This document shows positions 15,753 through 32,498 of a stretch of 64,000 nucleotides of DNA, in pieces. The stretch's first letter is position 1. Each line of letters begins with the position of its first letter. Position numbers and translations under genes: made by a program. Source of the stretch: Tubulanus polymorphus (lineage: Eukaryota > Nemertea > Palaeonemertea > Tubulaniformes > Tubulanidae). The notes beneath the pieces are model-generated. The model had not been told where the DNA came from, did not search any database, and saw only the letters and a list, made by a program, of their open reading frames with translations. The stretch covers positions 1,178,001 through 1,242,000 of the forward strand of contig NC_134026.1 in assembly GCF_964204645.1 (NCBI RefSeq), given 5' to 3'.

Positions 15753-17044
15753 ACAATTACCGTCCGTACCCGATTGACTGATAGAAGCGTTTCAACATAA
15801 AATGTTGTAAATTATTTTGTAAATATCTTGTAAAAAGTGCTATCAATTGTTTATATCGCCTGTACAAATTGTAAATCGCGGTAATGTTAATAAATCTATA
15901 AAAGGTATAATAAAATGACGTGGTTTTCTTTTAAATTGATCGATATTTGTCCAGTGTTTTTGAAGGCCAGGAATCTACTCTCAAAATGTTTCCCAGATTG
16001 CTGGCATTGTTTCCTTATAATTTCGAATACGAATTTGTTGATCTATAAAAGAATGGAGTCGTTGATTTCAATAAACTATGGTTTACTAAAAACTGTGGTT
16101 TATAATAAGTTAATGAATTCATCAATTTCATTCATACATATATGTCTGTAATAATCGAAAATACATGGATCCCTTTCTAAATCCAAAAATTACACGAAAT
16201 TACATTGAACAGTGTCGACCGTGTGATATATAAGTTCGTATTTAATGGGGGCATTGTTTCTAGAATAGACGACGTTGATGTTCAATACTGACTGATCTAA
16301 TTATTCATTAGGCGAGCAATATGGCAATATGAATAGAATATTTTAGAAGCATGGTCGCGTTCAACGCACGCAAAACAGTCTCTTCCGTCATCCTATCTTT
16401 GTAAGATGTGGATTGTATACTATACCAGGTCCTTCATACTCCAGGATAGAACGATAGAAAACTTTTAATTCTGATACACAAAATAACTGGATTCTTGGGA
16501 TTTATTGCGCCGAATTGTGGTATTCAATTTGTGAAATGGAGCGTCTGCGGTAACCACGCGACGCCATAATTCATTGCGTATTTATCGCTACTGACCGCTG
16601 CACCGTCACAATACTGTGGTCAGTAGAAGGCAACTGGATCACTCCAATGATGTAAACTTTATATGCTCTGAAAACTTCGGTAAGTTTTACTTGAAAATCT
16701 ATAAAGATGAAACATAATTTCCATAAAATGAAATGATATTCATCTCTGTTCCATTCAATTAATGTTTGGTTTTGAAAATTTTGAAAAATAGAAATGTTAC
16801 AGCAATACCAGTTATGATAGCTTTCAGTTTTAACAACCAACATAATAAAACATAGATTTAAACGTTAGATTAGTCGGGAATTTAGATCTTTAAGTAACTT
16901 TTGAATTGTCTAAAGACTGAAACAAATCTATTAATCTAACCAGTATCTCCGATCTAGAATTTATGCTACGTTAAAATAAACTGAACTTAAAACTTTTTTT
17001 TTTTAAACAGTGACAGTTAAAAGCAACATTTGTGACATCGAATC
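15753..17044. other. Forkhead 3' UTR and spacer
   Basis: The forkhead transcript probably ends about 15 nt after the AATAAA signals at 15889 or 15909. The rest, up to the ankyrin gene ATG, has no supported exon. The open frames at 15915-16151 and 16571-16843 are AT-rich and featureless. Confidence 0.5.
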
Positions 17045-19044
17045 ATGCACGGGATTGTAGAAGAGAATACTGAAAATGGGACATTATTCGATTTGGTTCG
17101 ACGAGGAAGATATAGACAGGTCGGTTACTAATTCATTCTGTTTGTCGCGTGGTAAATACCTGTGTTGATTACGCTTTTCAACATCTCATCGATTACAGTC
17201 TTCATCGTCGGTCCGCCGCTATTGTACCAATTATTATTTCTCGTCTACGGATGATAATTGTTTCGGTTCTCGTCGTAATTACATCCATGCATATAACAAC
17301 CGCGTATATATTGCATGTATTACTTCTTGAACCCACTCTCATAATCAGAGCTATACCGAATATATTCTAAGTTAAAACGATACATTCCCCATGTTTTTGG
17401 TAAAGTCTGGATACAATTTATTGTCAAAACCATTTTAACTCAAACCATTGATTTACATTTATTGACTAAAATGATGGATTGAACAAATGGAAAAAGGGCA
17501 ATTTTTATTTTTATGGAGGGAAATAATAGTCATTGTGCAATGATATAGATGCAAAGCTACTAGCACCGTGCAACAATTTCAATTCTTCATGAGATTACGT
17601 ACAATTTTCTCAGTCATTTATCGATTAAGCATAATTATAGAAATCCTACTTTTGTAAGAACGTAAATTTTCACGCATTATTTTCCAATTTTTCTTAATCG
17701 GTAGGCGAAACTGCTGCTGGAGGCGGGAACAGACCCGAATCAACGAACCGCCAATAAAGAATCGCCTCTCATGCAAGCGATCGTTTACATCGCGAATCTT
17801 GAAAACCGACGCCGAGTTATGAAACTATTGCTCGAATTCGGAGCTGATACGAACGTACAGGACGAGCGCGGTCAAACTGCTCTGATGCACTCATGTATTC
17901 TACAACAGCTGGATTCCACTTCGTTATTACTAGAACAGGTAACTATTGTTGAAATGTCTCGTATTTCGGCCAGTTCCATAATCTTCAAGAACTTCACTAC
18001 TTTTATTATATTTCGCTTGACATTGCGTCGCATGCTCATTTTCAGAAAGAGATCTTACCAAACCTGAAAGATATCGAAGGAAACACCGCGTTGATGTACG
18101 CCTGTGCATTTGGATTCGTCGACATCGTTCAGGTGTTTCTAGACGCTTGTCAACAACAACGTATATTCGTTCATTTGAACGCAGAAAACGATTGCGGTAA
18201 AACGGCGTTCTCGTTAGCCGTAGATAACGCTCACCACGACGCGGCAAGACGCGTTTGGAACGAAATTCAAAGATACCAAGTCATGATCGACCGTTTGTCC
18301 TGGCAAGAAAAATATGATATGGGATTAGTAGTGGAAAGCGATACCCCTAAAGATAAAGAACAAGCAGCTGACGTAACTACTGCGAAAGTTCGACCTAAAA
18401 GTCGCCGTGTGTCGCGTCGAGCCCGGGTCGCGAGTGACGGTGACAATAATACAGAACGGCCGTCTAGCGAAAAACAACACGGCGTCATTTCAGTCAATGT
18501 GAAAAAATCATGGGCGCGTAAAACTTTCAACGAAGGAGAGGAAATGGAATCTACGGTGGGGAAAGATGTCATATCTACTGACGAATCGGGTAGGAAAACT
18601 TACGTTAAAGACGAACCCGATATATTATGTAAAAGCTGTTCAATTCATCCTTGTAGTCCTCCTGCTCCGTGCCCCAGCCGACAGTTCACGACCTCACCAA
18701 CTGATGACGATATACACAAAGAGATCGATCAGTTGAAGCTATCGACTCGGCTTATAACGTTCGCGGGAAATTTGAAAAACCGTCCTCTGCCTAAAATCGG
18801 TCAGAGCAGCGATGATCGCGTTGCAGTGAAACTACCACCGATTAGAGACGCCGTTTTGTGTAAAAAGAATTCCCGTCCTTTGAAATTACGCTCATTAGAG
18901 GCTGATGTGCTCAATGCAAGTATCGACCTGTCGATGTTACAGAAAAGACACTCTCATAGCAAAATATCACCTTTAGTTCACGAGACGGCGACCGTCGAGG
19001 AGGAACAAGACGTGAAGACAAATTCAGCAGAGCAAAATGATTGA
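17045..19044 (+). CDS. Ankyrin-repeat protein, ANKRD34-like
   Basis: Exons 17045-17119, 17705-17938 and 18046-19044, all phase-0 junctions, give 435 residues. Residues about 26-140 carry three to four ankyrin repeats: AKLLLEAGTDPNQRT, VMKLLLEFGADTNVQDERGQ and ALMHSCILQQ, then IEGNTALMYACAFGFVDIVQ and DCGKTAFSLAVDNAHHDAAR. Architecture and wording (LLL..GAD.N.QD..G.TALMH.C, and an ACxxxxxFV segment after the third repeat) resemble the ANKRD34 family, cytosolic proteins of unknown molecular role. The remaining 300 residues are basic and Ser-rich without a recognised domain, with an RPKSRRVSRRARV cluster that could act as a nuclear signal. Another ankyrin family cannot be excluded. A likely ATTAAA polyadenylation signal is at 19246-19251. 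Confidence 0.82.
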
Positions 19045-19398
19045 AATATATTTAAACATGAATAGACAGATTCATTTATACTTTAAAAAAAGTAAAATGT
19101 TTACAGATAAGAAAGTGCAATATAAACCAGATTTTCAACGAGATTGATTGATTATGATCAGTCAATATGTAATGTTTGTTTTTAATGTAATGTTATCAAT
19201 CAATATATGATATTTCGTGAGCCATTGAAATATCAGACCGATCACATTAAAGTTTTGTGTGCAGTTCAAATTCTTGGCTTTCTTTTCATAACGACATATA
19301 AAGGTAAAAACGACCGATAGTTCCATCATATTCATTATATTTTGTTATCTAAACACGATCTTTCATACGATTTTCAGTTTGATTTCTTCACACAGTGT

Positions 19399-22870
<3,472 letters not shown>

Positions 22871-24699
22871 AGTTGCAAGACAAAGCGTCGCACCTGTTTG
22901 ACTGTAAAATATCCAGAACGCTAAAATGTGGAATTAGGTTAAACCAATAGTACACACACCCATCCATCTGATCAAATTGATATTTCCGTACTGGTATTTG
23001 AAAATTACGTATGTATCGATCTTATAACCGATAGACAGATTTAAAAATTAATCGATCTAACGTGAACTAAATTCAAACGACTTCCATGGAACGAAAAGTT
23101 GAAGGGCACCGTATTGATTATAGGAGAACTATTCAGCGCGTTAATTTATAGTCAGATGATATAAATGTTATAAGAGGTGCGCAGTTTTACTAATAAATTG
23201 GAAACGGCACTTAAGTTCACACAAACTAAGTGTCTACAATGATTATATCGCAGCCATCAGTAAGAAATTACGAAGTCTAGCGCAGATTTCGAAGTTAGCT
23301 AAGAAGAGAGAAATATATATTAACTGAAATGCGTATCATACGTACTTTTTCTCTCTGTTAATTGATATCCTTTTGATCGTCAGTCCAGCTGATCAATCGA
23401 ATGTACGTATTTCAGTTTTCCCTCGTTTAAATACAGAACGAGTAATTGGATTACGTGCCAATCCTAGCATTCATGGCGAATATATTGAACGACTCCCTAA
23501 AGGATACTGATTCGAAACATGTGTCCGGGAGTGGTCAATTTTTCAAAAACTGGCTACCGATGACTGGCTACCGATTCGTGTGGTAAACAGTTCGAACCAC
23601 CTCCTCCGTCAGCTGCCCACTTGTGATGCTTTTTTGGGTAGAATATTATTGCAGGAAATGTCTCGATAGTGGGTCTATTTTTATTTCCTGTACGTGTTTT
23701 ATGAAACATGATACAAGATTCTTGCTGTATCAACGTTTTGTAAAAAGAACCACATGTCGATACCAGTAAGAGTTCATTACCCCATACAGCCTAAAAAATA
23801 GACACACGGGGTCACGGACCTTGTCGAAAGGCAATGATTTTATCCATTATCGTTGCACCGACTTAATCTGTGAATTCTGATATTCAATCTGATTTACGCG
23901 GTGCATTTACATTGTTCTCTAGATATTTCATGCTGTTTAGTACTTTAAAAATTAAGAAGGCTGTTGAACTACAAGAAAACTGCTTAAGTCATAAAGATTT
24001 CTAAGTGACGGTAAATCTTCTGTTTCGCAAAATTGAAGTCGTTTGAAGTTTTCTTTTTCTGGTTGGGAGACAGCGAGACCCAACACGCGGAACTAAGTCG
24101 GTTCGCCAATTGCACCAGAGTCGAACGGTTTTCAATCATGTTCTATCTTCGTTTCCGGTGAATGGAATGAAAATCACATTAAGCCAATATTAGCTGGAAA
24201 TGATTAAATAACAAGCTAAGCTTTGTTCATTGATCCTGTAGAGGCAGGTACACGCTACACTGATCACTGTAACTAACACGAGACGAATAGCATCGTCTCA
24301 TACGTCACTCGATCGGAGGTTTGCATATTCGGAAAATTAATTACTTATTTTGTAAATACACTAAAAATACACAAAATACTAAAAATATACTTTTAAAGTA
24401 CTAAACAGCATTTTAAAGATATTTTCTATACTTCCACAAAATATTTGAATTATGTAAGAATTTGTGAAATTGAATAAATCATCGTATAAATTGTTTGTGA
24501 AAATGTTGCTTAAACTACAAAAATGGTGCTGCCTAACGAAAGGTTATGTTGAATAAAGCAAGGTTATGGATCTGAATATATAGAATTTTTGTAGTATCGG
24601 CGAAGGAACTGATCCGCTGAATTTACTTGGAATATTCAGGAGATTGAGGTATCGGAATGTTTATGTCAAATAAGATTCATTTTCGCAGTCTGAACACGG
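22871..24699. other. Intergenic region between divergent P450 and SLC18 genes
   Basis: About 1.8 kb separate the P450 start codon from the first transcribed exon of the transporter. No exon, RNA gene or element is supported. It must contain the P450 promoter on the minus strand. Confidence 0.5.
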
Positions 24700-24702
24700 T
24701 GT

Positions 24703-24744
24703 CACGTGACTGCTGCCCCGTGCCCTCCCTCGATGGTGACGTCA
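24703..24744 (+). promoter_or_regulatory. E-box and perfect CRE upstream of SLC18 gene
   Basis: CACGTG at 24703-24708 and the full palindromic cAMP response element TGACGTCA at 24737-24744 lie in a locally GC-rich patch just before a spliced-looking leader exon (donor CTGAG/GTAAGT at 24825/24826). CRE and E-box sites are common in promoters of neuronal and secretory genes. Function here is inferred from sequence only. Confidence 0.6.
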
Positions 24745-24825
24745 TCACGCGGATAGCCGGTTACTCGACGCTCATCAGAAAGATTCGGTTACACATTCTT
24801 GGATAGATGGAGGCAAAAAACTGAG
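24745..24825 (+). other. Putative 5' non-coding leader exon of the SLC18 gene
   Basis: The segment ends in a consensus donor, GAG/GTAAGT. Its only ATG (24808) runs into a stop after five codons, so it cannot encode the transporter start. It would be joined to the exon starting at 26523. The transcription start is not determined. The short upstream reading frame could damp translation if it is transcribed. Confidence 0.5.
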
Positions 24826-26532
24826 GTAAGTTTGATGCAAAATATTAAGGATATCATTCTACTTTATTCAACTTCTTCATTTAAAAAAATTCTACATAGA
24901 ATATCCGTACAATTCAGTCGATTGATTTTAAGTTTTTAAGTTTTTTCCTCCATTTTCTAAAAGAAAACGTCTTGAAATACAAAAACGCAATTTCATTTTC
25001 TTTTTAATTGAGCAAATTCTTGCTGATAAAATTATGAGATATAATTCTTATAATGAATTATTAGTATTCGTTTTCATAGACTTCTCGGTTTCAAAGGGAA
25101 TCCTTATACTTATTTAAGTATTTCCCTAAATGAAGTGCCTGACAACGAATTAATGAATATATACTTGTTTTAACTTTCATTTTAACCAAATCTACAACGA
25201 CTTTTGGATTATCGACGGAAGATCATCGAACGCCTAATAACTACTGATTTACTGATTATACTGATTTCATCCTTTTGAAATCCTGGTCAAGTTCTGATCA
25301 GTCAATCCTCTGCTAGAATCAATTAAATGACAAGAAGCATCCATACTATAGTATTGTGGCTGACCTGATTATCAATTAAAACGCGTGTTTCTAATTCTCT
25401 GTGGCATAGAGTGCATTTTCATTTATTAGAATCAATCATTTTGTACTATACGCTCGTCACAGGTTATTGGAAAAATGTCTGCGGTTATTAAATTCATTTC
25501 CGATGAATTGGCTTTTTATGCGTTAATCGGGATTTTTTCCAGCAATGATCGATCGTTTTCCTAATCTTCCCGAATCGATGTGGGAGGAAAACGGGTCTTT
25601 CCAACGAGATCATACGAAAAACTAATGTTTATTCGAATATCGTAAAGGTTTATCGCATACGTATGAATGACAGACGTTACATATTCATGAGTTCATGAAA
25701 TATGGTTGAAAACTTTTAGCATTTTCAATAGAATCGATAGTCAAATGTTATAACTTGATAATAACATTCCTTGCCTTCTGGGACGTTGCGGGGACCTTTA
25801 AGTAACGGACATATACTATTTTGCTTTTTTGTAATACGCCTATGACGTAGCATCATAATGAAGCCGTATGAGGTAATCTAGATTTGTTTTCAATCACGAG
25901 GTTCAGCTTCTATGTATATATACTGAAGTTAAGCAGCCTGAGGAAGTGAAGATACATCGGTCAATTCGGGGTATGATGTATCAACACGATCAGTAATTCT
26001 TTCCTCGAGGGGATTGATGGATCAGTCGGTTCAATCGCGGATAAAAATGAAAATCTTCTCCAACTTATTACTGGTCTATTGAATCTGTGTTTGCCAGGCG
26101 TGTAATGCTCGGTTTTGGATAGAAGCGATAAGACCGACCTTTGTGCATCTACCACCTTTTTATACAGTGATTGTGTATACGGTGGCAACCACTGGCGTAT
26201 CATCGAACTCCGTGTAGTTCAACGAATTCGCGATAATTGGACGAGCCGGCGACGAAAACAGAATTCCCTACAGAAATTCTTTACAGATTTTGAAAAATAT
26301 TGAAAGATTTCCTCTATTTGATCGACGCAATAAATTCATTCATGATAGCATTTTCGCTTTAGCGATGCTTTATGAAATAAGTTGATGTTGAATCGACGAA
26401 TGTCACACATATATCTATGTGTATGAATTCTAATTGCCTCTAAGGTAAACATAACGAATTCTATATCGAAAGCAGATGTTTTGATAACCATTCGATACAA
26501 TGAATATATATTCTGTTTTCAGGGAGCCAGTT

Positions 26533-29500
26533 ATGCCTTTTTCTCTTTCTGTATTGGCAAAATGTCACACGGATCTAATAAAAAAGGTGCGCGAGTCGAG
26601 AAAACTCGTAGTCGGCATTGTGTTCATGTGTTTGTTAACAGATGGCATTCTGCTCTGTGTTGTAGGTAAGCTAAATCAGCGAATGTATCACAAACACCGT
26701 CATTTCAGAAAACATTTCGTGAAAATTCCAGCACGTATGAAAAATACTTGAAAATTTACAAATTTTTTCAGTACCGATCATACCTGACTATCTACTCCGT
26801 CTTGAACTGAGAGAAAACTCCTACGAATATAGATATTCTAGTTCTAACATATCGACGGGAGATGTTAATAATTCTGCGAGGCTTCATTACAACAATTCAC
26901 TCGATGGGAATCTGAATCGTGACGGAAATTCAACAACATCAGCCGATTTCATTTTACCACAGGATATCATAAATGAAAATAGTAAAGTTGGCTGGCTTCT
27001 GTCATCGAAAGCGATCGTGCAACTTTTTATTTATCCGCTGGTCGGTGTTGTATGTTGCAGGTAACATTGCAATTTAAAGTTTTATTCGCGCGATAACCAC
27101 ACTGAAACGTGGTGAACAGATAATATAATAAAAACCCGTTATGTACAAATTAAAAGAATTCAAGTTGATCTCTAGAGTGACATCGAAACGTCGTGTATTT
27201 TACAATTTAGATTTTTTAAATCAAATAAATAAATTCTCAATTTTAGAATTCTTTTAATTTGTAGATAGTGGGTTTTTATCTTATAATTCGTACATAGATT
27301 CCCGCACTGATGGCCGGATCATTCGACCAGGGTGTCCGGCGTCTAGACACCAAATTTGCACTGGACATACATGATTCATTGTTTTCATGTTCACGCCAGG
27401 GCCTCCGATGTACGTTTTTTAAACCCAAAAAGCATTTTGTAACCCGTAATTAAAAAATGAACCAATGAAACAATTTCTGAGTTCAGATTTGACTCAGTGT
27501 TAAGACATTAAAATGAAAATCTGATTCCCGAATATTACCTGTCACTAGAATAAATACAAACTAATGATTTCGAAAAACTAGTGCATTCGATGATCGAAAC
27601 TATCGATCGATTTCCCCTGATATATAGTGATGAATATCTTTTTTCTCTTCTAGAATTGGCTACGTCATTCCACTCTACCTCGGTTCGTTCGTCATGTTTT
27701 TGTCGTCGTTGGGTAAGCATCGCGATACGAGCAGGCGCGCGTACGTCCGCGCATCTGCCTGCCGTTTCTCGATAAGACAAGCCAAGTGAGAAAAAAGTGC
27801 AATGAGCCATCCAATAAGCGGCTTCTATGCGCGATAATCATCTGTAATATAAAGCTAATTCAATTTCATACCTCATTTCTGCCTGGCTGCGGAGAGCTGT
27901 TTGCCGGTAAAATTAGTTATTTGGGATCAATTGATTTCGATCACTATTCTTCCCGTATACTGCCGATAATACCGATGAGAGACGTCCTTTTTTTCTGTGC
28001 GTGCGTAAATCTAAGATATTTTCTTCTTTAGTGTTCGCATTTTGTGAATCGTACGCCTTACTGTTTTTGGCGAGATCTATCCACGGATTGGGCACCTCTT
28101 GCTACCAAGTTGCAGGTAAATGAATAAGCTTAAAGCTGCAGAACTAGATATCCCATGAAATCCAAACCTTGACCTAATGTGAACGCAGTTCAACGATCTG
28201 AAATATCGAATCAATATAGAATTACATTTTTAAAAGCATTCGCTATTAAACTATAGACCTAAAGAATATTGAACTCGCTGTGTATAGCGTGGAATCAGAG
28301 TTAACTCAGCAGTAAATGAAGCCTATAGTTCATTTCAGTCAACTCAAACCTATCTCCTGTTACGTGAATATGTCATAGTGACGATAAACTCCCAACAATC
28401 CTATCAGCGGGGGGGGGGAGTCGGGGGGTTGGCTGCGGGTTAACATTTCATCTCGTATTCTAAACTTGTTGAATATGATGACATGGCCCTTTCTGTCTTA
28501 TTAAAACTTCTTGTAAAATCTCTCTAACTGTATCTCTTACTATGTACGACTATGTTATCATTGATATGACAGGTTTAGGTATGATCGCGGCTGTGTACCC
28601 CAAAGACAGAGAACGAAGTCGAGCGATGGGTATAGCTTTGGGTGGACAAGGATTCGGTATTCTCAGTAAGCATCTATCTACCTCAGGATTTCTCCGAGAA
28701 ATTCATATTCATCTGAATCCATATTTTTGTTTGCTCGTTGAGTTTGAGTCTTCACTTGAACTAGGGATTTTCTTTATTGTGGAATTCAAATTCAAATCAC
28801 TCAAGCACGTCTAAAACGACAACTCCAAACGACTGTTATATATAGTTCATTCTAAAACCCAATCCTCATTTCAGTTGGATATCCGCTAGGGGGCAGTCTA
28901 TACGCCTTCGTCGGAAAGATGGTTCCATTTCTTATAACTGCAGTAATAGTGGCCTTCACAGGAGGTGCGTCTATCATTGAATCAAATAATGATCTCCTTC
29001 GCCTTTCGCCACTAAATGTTCACATTGGAATTAACTAACACTAACTTTCTATTCTATTTATTTGTCAGCAAATTAGATAACACAAATATACATGTTTACA
29101 TACATTCTACACAGATTATAGTTAATATATGTAATCGTATACATGTAATGATGTATTGTGTAGTGAGCGATTGATCGTCTGTTAAATGCTTTTTTCTATT
29201 TCAGTTCTGATATTAATAATATATAAACCAACGTTAAACTTAGAGGTAATAATGACGTCCTCGACTCAATTAATATACAATAGGATATAAGCGATGATAA
29301 CACAAAGCCTTTAGCGAGACTTTTATAATACAATAGATAGACGAATATTTTTGAGAGTTTTAACTAAATTTAAGTACTGTTCCTTCATTCAGAAATTTAA
29401 AAGAAGGCGAACATTGAATATTTGTAATTTCTTTCAGGACACTTTGTGGCGTCGATACGCATACAATCAAAGGGGGTGTTCTGATTTTCTGTTTGAAGCC

Positions 29501-32498
29501 TCATTGGCAACCGCTGGAGAACGTTTAACCTTGTGTCTTTTTTCTGTTACAGCCACGAATCGTTGGTACTCCACTTCACGTTATACTGAGAGACCCTTAT
29601 ATATTATTAGTAGCTGGTATGTAGATGACTTTCACAATTGATTATTTTCTATTCAGATCACCAACCTCAGGTTCTACCTCAACACATGAGATATTTTGGG
29701 TTCATCATGACGTGTTCGATGATTTTCTTGTCAAACAACACCTAATGAAACTATAGAATCGATGCATTTATTGATAGACGTTGCGAAATAAGGAAAATTA
29801 AAATGTTTAGAAAAAACATCTCATCATATTGAATTAATGATTACGTCGCATAAACTAAATACAATGATATTTACAGGACTACTGATGATCCCAGAAATGG
29901 CTATTGCTATTCTGGAGCCAACATTGCCGATTTGGCTGGCCGATTATCTACACGTTGAAGAATGGCAAATAGGCAAGTATTGCGACCTCACCCCCGCCCC
30001 CAACACCACCTACTATTCAGCCTTAGGTTGTTTAAACACCTTGTTCGCAGATCATCTTCAGCAACAATCCCGGTCGAAAATTCCTAGAAATAATCATGAC
30101 GACAGCTCGTCTTGCGGGAATTTATATAAAAACAAAGGTGACAGCACCAAAAAACAATAATAAACAGAATCTGTTACAATGAAAAGAATTGAGGATTAGA
30201 ATACACATTTATTCACTCTAGACATTCTAAAGAAATGAAGACAAATTAAAATCAGCACACCAAAATATGACATTTTTTCTATTAAAACTCTAATTTAATC
30301 TTGATAATTACTAATTTAGAAAAAAAAAGAAAATATTTCTGTTCTGATTCAGGTCTAGTATTTTTACCGGACTCTATAGGACAGTTGATCGCTTCAAATG
30401 TGTTTGGAATTGCTAGCTATAGAATAGGAAGGTAACGTATTCGATTGAGTATAAAGTGTATCTTCATTTACGTATAACGAATATAAATCCGTTGATATAT
30501 TTTTCTAATTTGAAGGTGGATTTGTGGTTTGACTAGTTTACTGTCCGCTGCTGCATGTCTCATCATAGTGAGTTTGATCAGAATAATCACCATAACAATT
30601 TTGTTTTTATTGTTGTTTTAAGCATTCTATGAGTAATACATATAATTGAGATCGAGAGACTTAAGTTACGCCCGACATTTCACCTTTTAGTCAATAATAC
30701 TTGACCCCAGCACCCCCTGACTGGTCTGTGACACTGAAAACCTATTTAGCCCAGTTCATGTAATATGAATATCAGAAACAGTGGAAATCAGCCGCAACAA
30801 AATATCAGTAAACATCTCGGCGACAGAAGTTCAAGATGCAAACATCAAGAAATTTAGTTTTATACACGTTTCAACGTTTATATTTGCATTGTTTTTAGTT
30901 ACCTTTTGCGACGAAGATTGTCCATTTGATACTTCCACATTTTGGTGTCGGTTTCAGTATCGGTAAGTAGGGATTTCTCAGAAATCTGTCATGCTTTGAA
31001 AGAAAACTCGACCCCGTAGACAAGACTATCATTTTGAACTGATCTCCGAGCTTTTTTCTAATATTCTTTTAAAGTTCTAGCATCTTCGATTCTCTGGCGT
31101 CAGGTGTTAATAAAGAACTAAAACGAGGGGTATATGAGCCGGATGGGGGAACATATTATTTGAATCAATCTCTTAGTTTTATCGGGTTTTCATCTCTTAT
31201 CTATTCTCTACGCCCGAATGTGTGGCTATTCTTTCAATACTATATACTGTGTCATTTTCCTCGAGACAACGAAACATGAGATTCGTAAACAAATATTTCA
31301 GGAATCATGAACGCGACTATGTTGCCCTTGCTTGCCCTTCTTGTTGATCAGCGACACCGTGCTGAGTACGGGATGGTATACGCAATAGGCCAACTGGCCT
31401 GTAGTCTGGGATACGCAATTGGTAAGTAGTACCTATACAATCGCCCAGTACCTATATCTGGTCACCGCGGAAAATACAATGTTTTAATCAAGAATAAAAA
31501 CGACACAAGTTAGTACCTCGAAAGTCGAATCAACGCTGAAGAAGTTCCTCACTGAAAATTGATGATGAATGATCATGATCTGGTGATTTACTGAGATTTT
31601 AAAAGATCTCGGCTGCCAATCATAAGTCGATTTCTCATCCAATCCAAACACCTTGATTTTACCGTGTTCTACAGAATTTTGAACACACATGTGTTTCAGG
31701 GCCATCGATTGGTGGACAGTTGGCTGGTATTATGGGATTCCCGTGGTAAGCTCGTAAATCGTATACAGAGCCGACTGAAAGGGTTTCCGAGGAACTTATG
31801 AATCGATGTTTTCGATGTTGTTTTTCCAGGTTAATTAGAGGAATGGGGATATTCTGTCTTCTCGCGTGTCCATTCACGTTCTTCCTCAGACAACTGCCAT
31901 GCGACGAAGAACACAAGGTATAATAACAAATCACAAATCGATATAAAAAGGGGGATATCGTAACAACTTACCTGTATATCATTATTTATTCGAGGTGCCA
32001 CGAATTTGACAATGTTTGTAATCGAAAGGAATTAGAATATGACATTTAATCTCTGAAATATGGTAAATGATTTTTCATGCTCCGCAACACTGTGCGTTGG
32101 GTTATGATAGATAAATGAATAGAAATTGGAATAGAAAATGTCTTGGCCTTTAACCATATGTAGGTTTATATCTATTTGTTTCATAAAGGGAATAATGAGA
32201 ATAAAACACGGTTACGGATGTGGTTGATTTTCGCCTGTTTTAAGCAGTCGTTTATTGTCTTCTTTTGCTACAGAGTTAATCTTACCACCGGAAGTGCTAA
32301 ACAGGCAATTTACTCGGCTCGGATGAAATCTATTTCAGTTGTTTGTAGTTTTGCGTAAAACACTAAAAATAACGAATCATTTATTGTTCATTTCAGGCCA
32401 TTTTAAAAGACGACCATCTCTCTCATGCCTCGTATTCGGTGCGTGGTGAAAAAGCGTTTGAATACAACCGATTTTCCGATACGGATTCATCTCCATAA
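26533..32498 (+). CDS. SLC18-family vesicular transporter (VMAT/VAChT-like), complete
   Basis: Exons: 26523-26665 (ATG 26533), 26772-27060, 27654-27712, 28032-28115, 28573-28665, 28875-28964, 29205-29245, 29553-29616, 29877-29972, 30353-30431, 30516-30567, 30899-30962, 31302-31421, 31700-31745, 31830-31917 and 32397-32498. They sum to 1500 nt, or 499 residues. Order and motifs follow VMAT2 throughout: RESRKLVVGIVF leading into TM1 with Asp37, VVVPIIPDYL, a luminal loop with several N-glycosylation sequons, GLGMIAAVY and MGIALGG, GTPLHVILRDPYI, EPTLPIW, and GYAIGPS...GFPWL. SLC18 proteins are proton-coupled antiporters that load amines or acetylcholine into synaptic vesicles. Other acidic sites differ: Asn385 where VMATs have Asp in MVDSS, Gln412 at the TM10 Asp, and Cys446 at the TM11 Asp. 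It may therefore be an orphan or portabella-like paralogue. The intron after 29972 uses a GC donor. AATAAA is at 33049-33054. Confidence 0.93.
28408..28440 (+). other. G-rich tract, possible G-quadruplex
   Basis: An intron of the SLC18 gene contains a run of about ten G, then six G, then GG and GGG, with short spacers. The pattern can form a G-quadruplex or be an assembly-sensitive homopolymer. Confidence 0.5.
32222..32473 (+). repeat. Inverted duplication, parental copy (intron end + last exon of SLC18)
   Basis: Covers the end of the last intron and most of the terminal coding exon of the transporter. It matches the reverse complement of 36280-36500 closely, apart from about 33 bp present only here. 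This copy holds the functional exon because it joins in phase to the preceding exon and reaches a stop. Confidence 0.9.

Noticed and set aside
24061-24130. Possible small structured RNA (GGTTGGGAGACAGCGAGACC region)
   Set aside because: Only a short stem can be drawn and no known RNA family features were found.
29445-29552. Extra exon start at the TTTCAG/GACACTTTG site in the SLC18 gene
   Set aside because: Its frame does not lead into the conserved GTPLHVILRDPY segment. The acceptor at 29552 gives the right phase.
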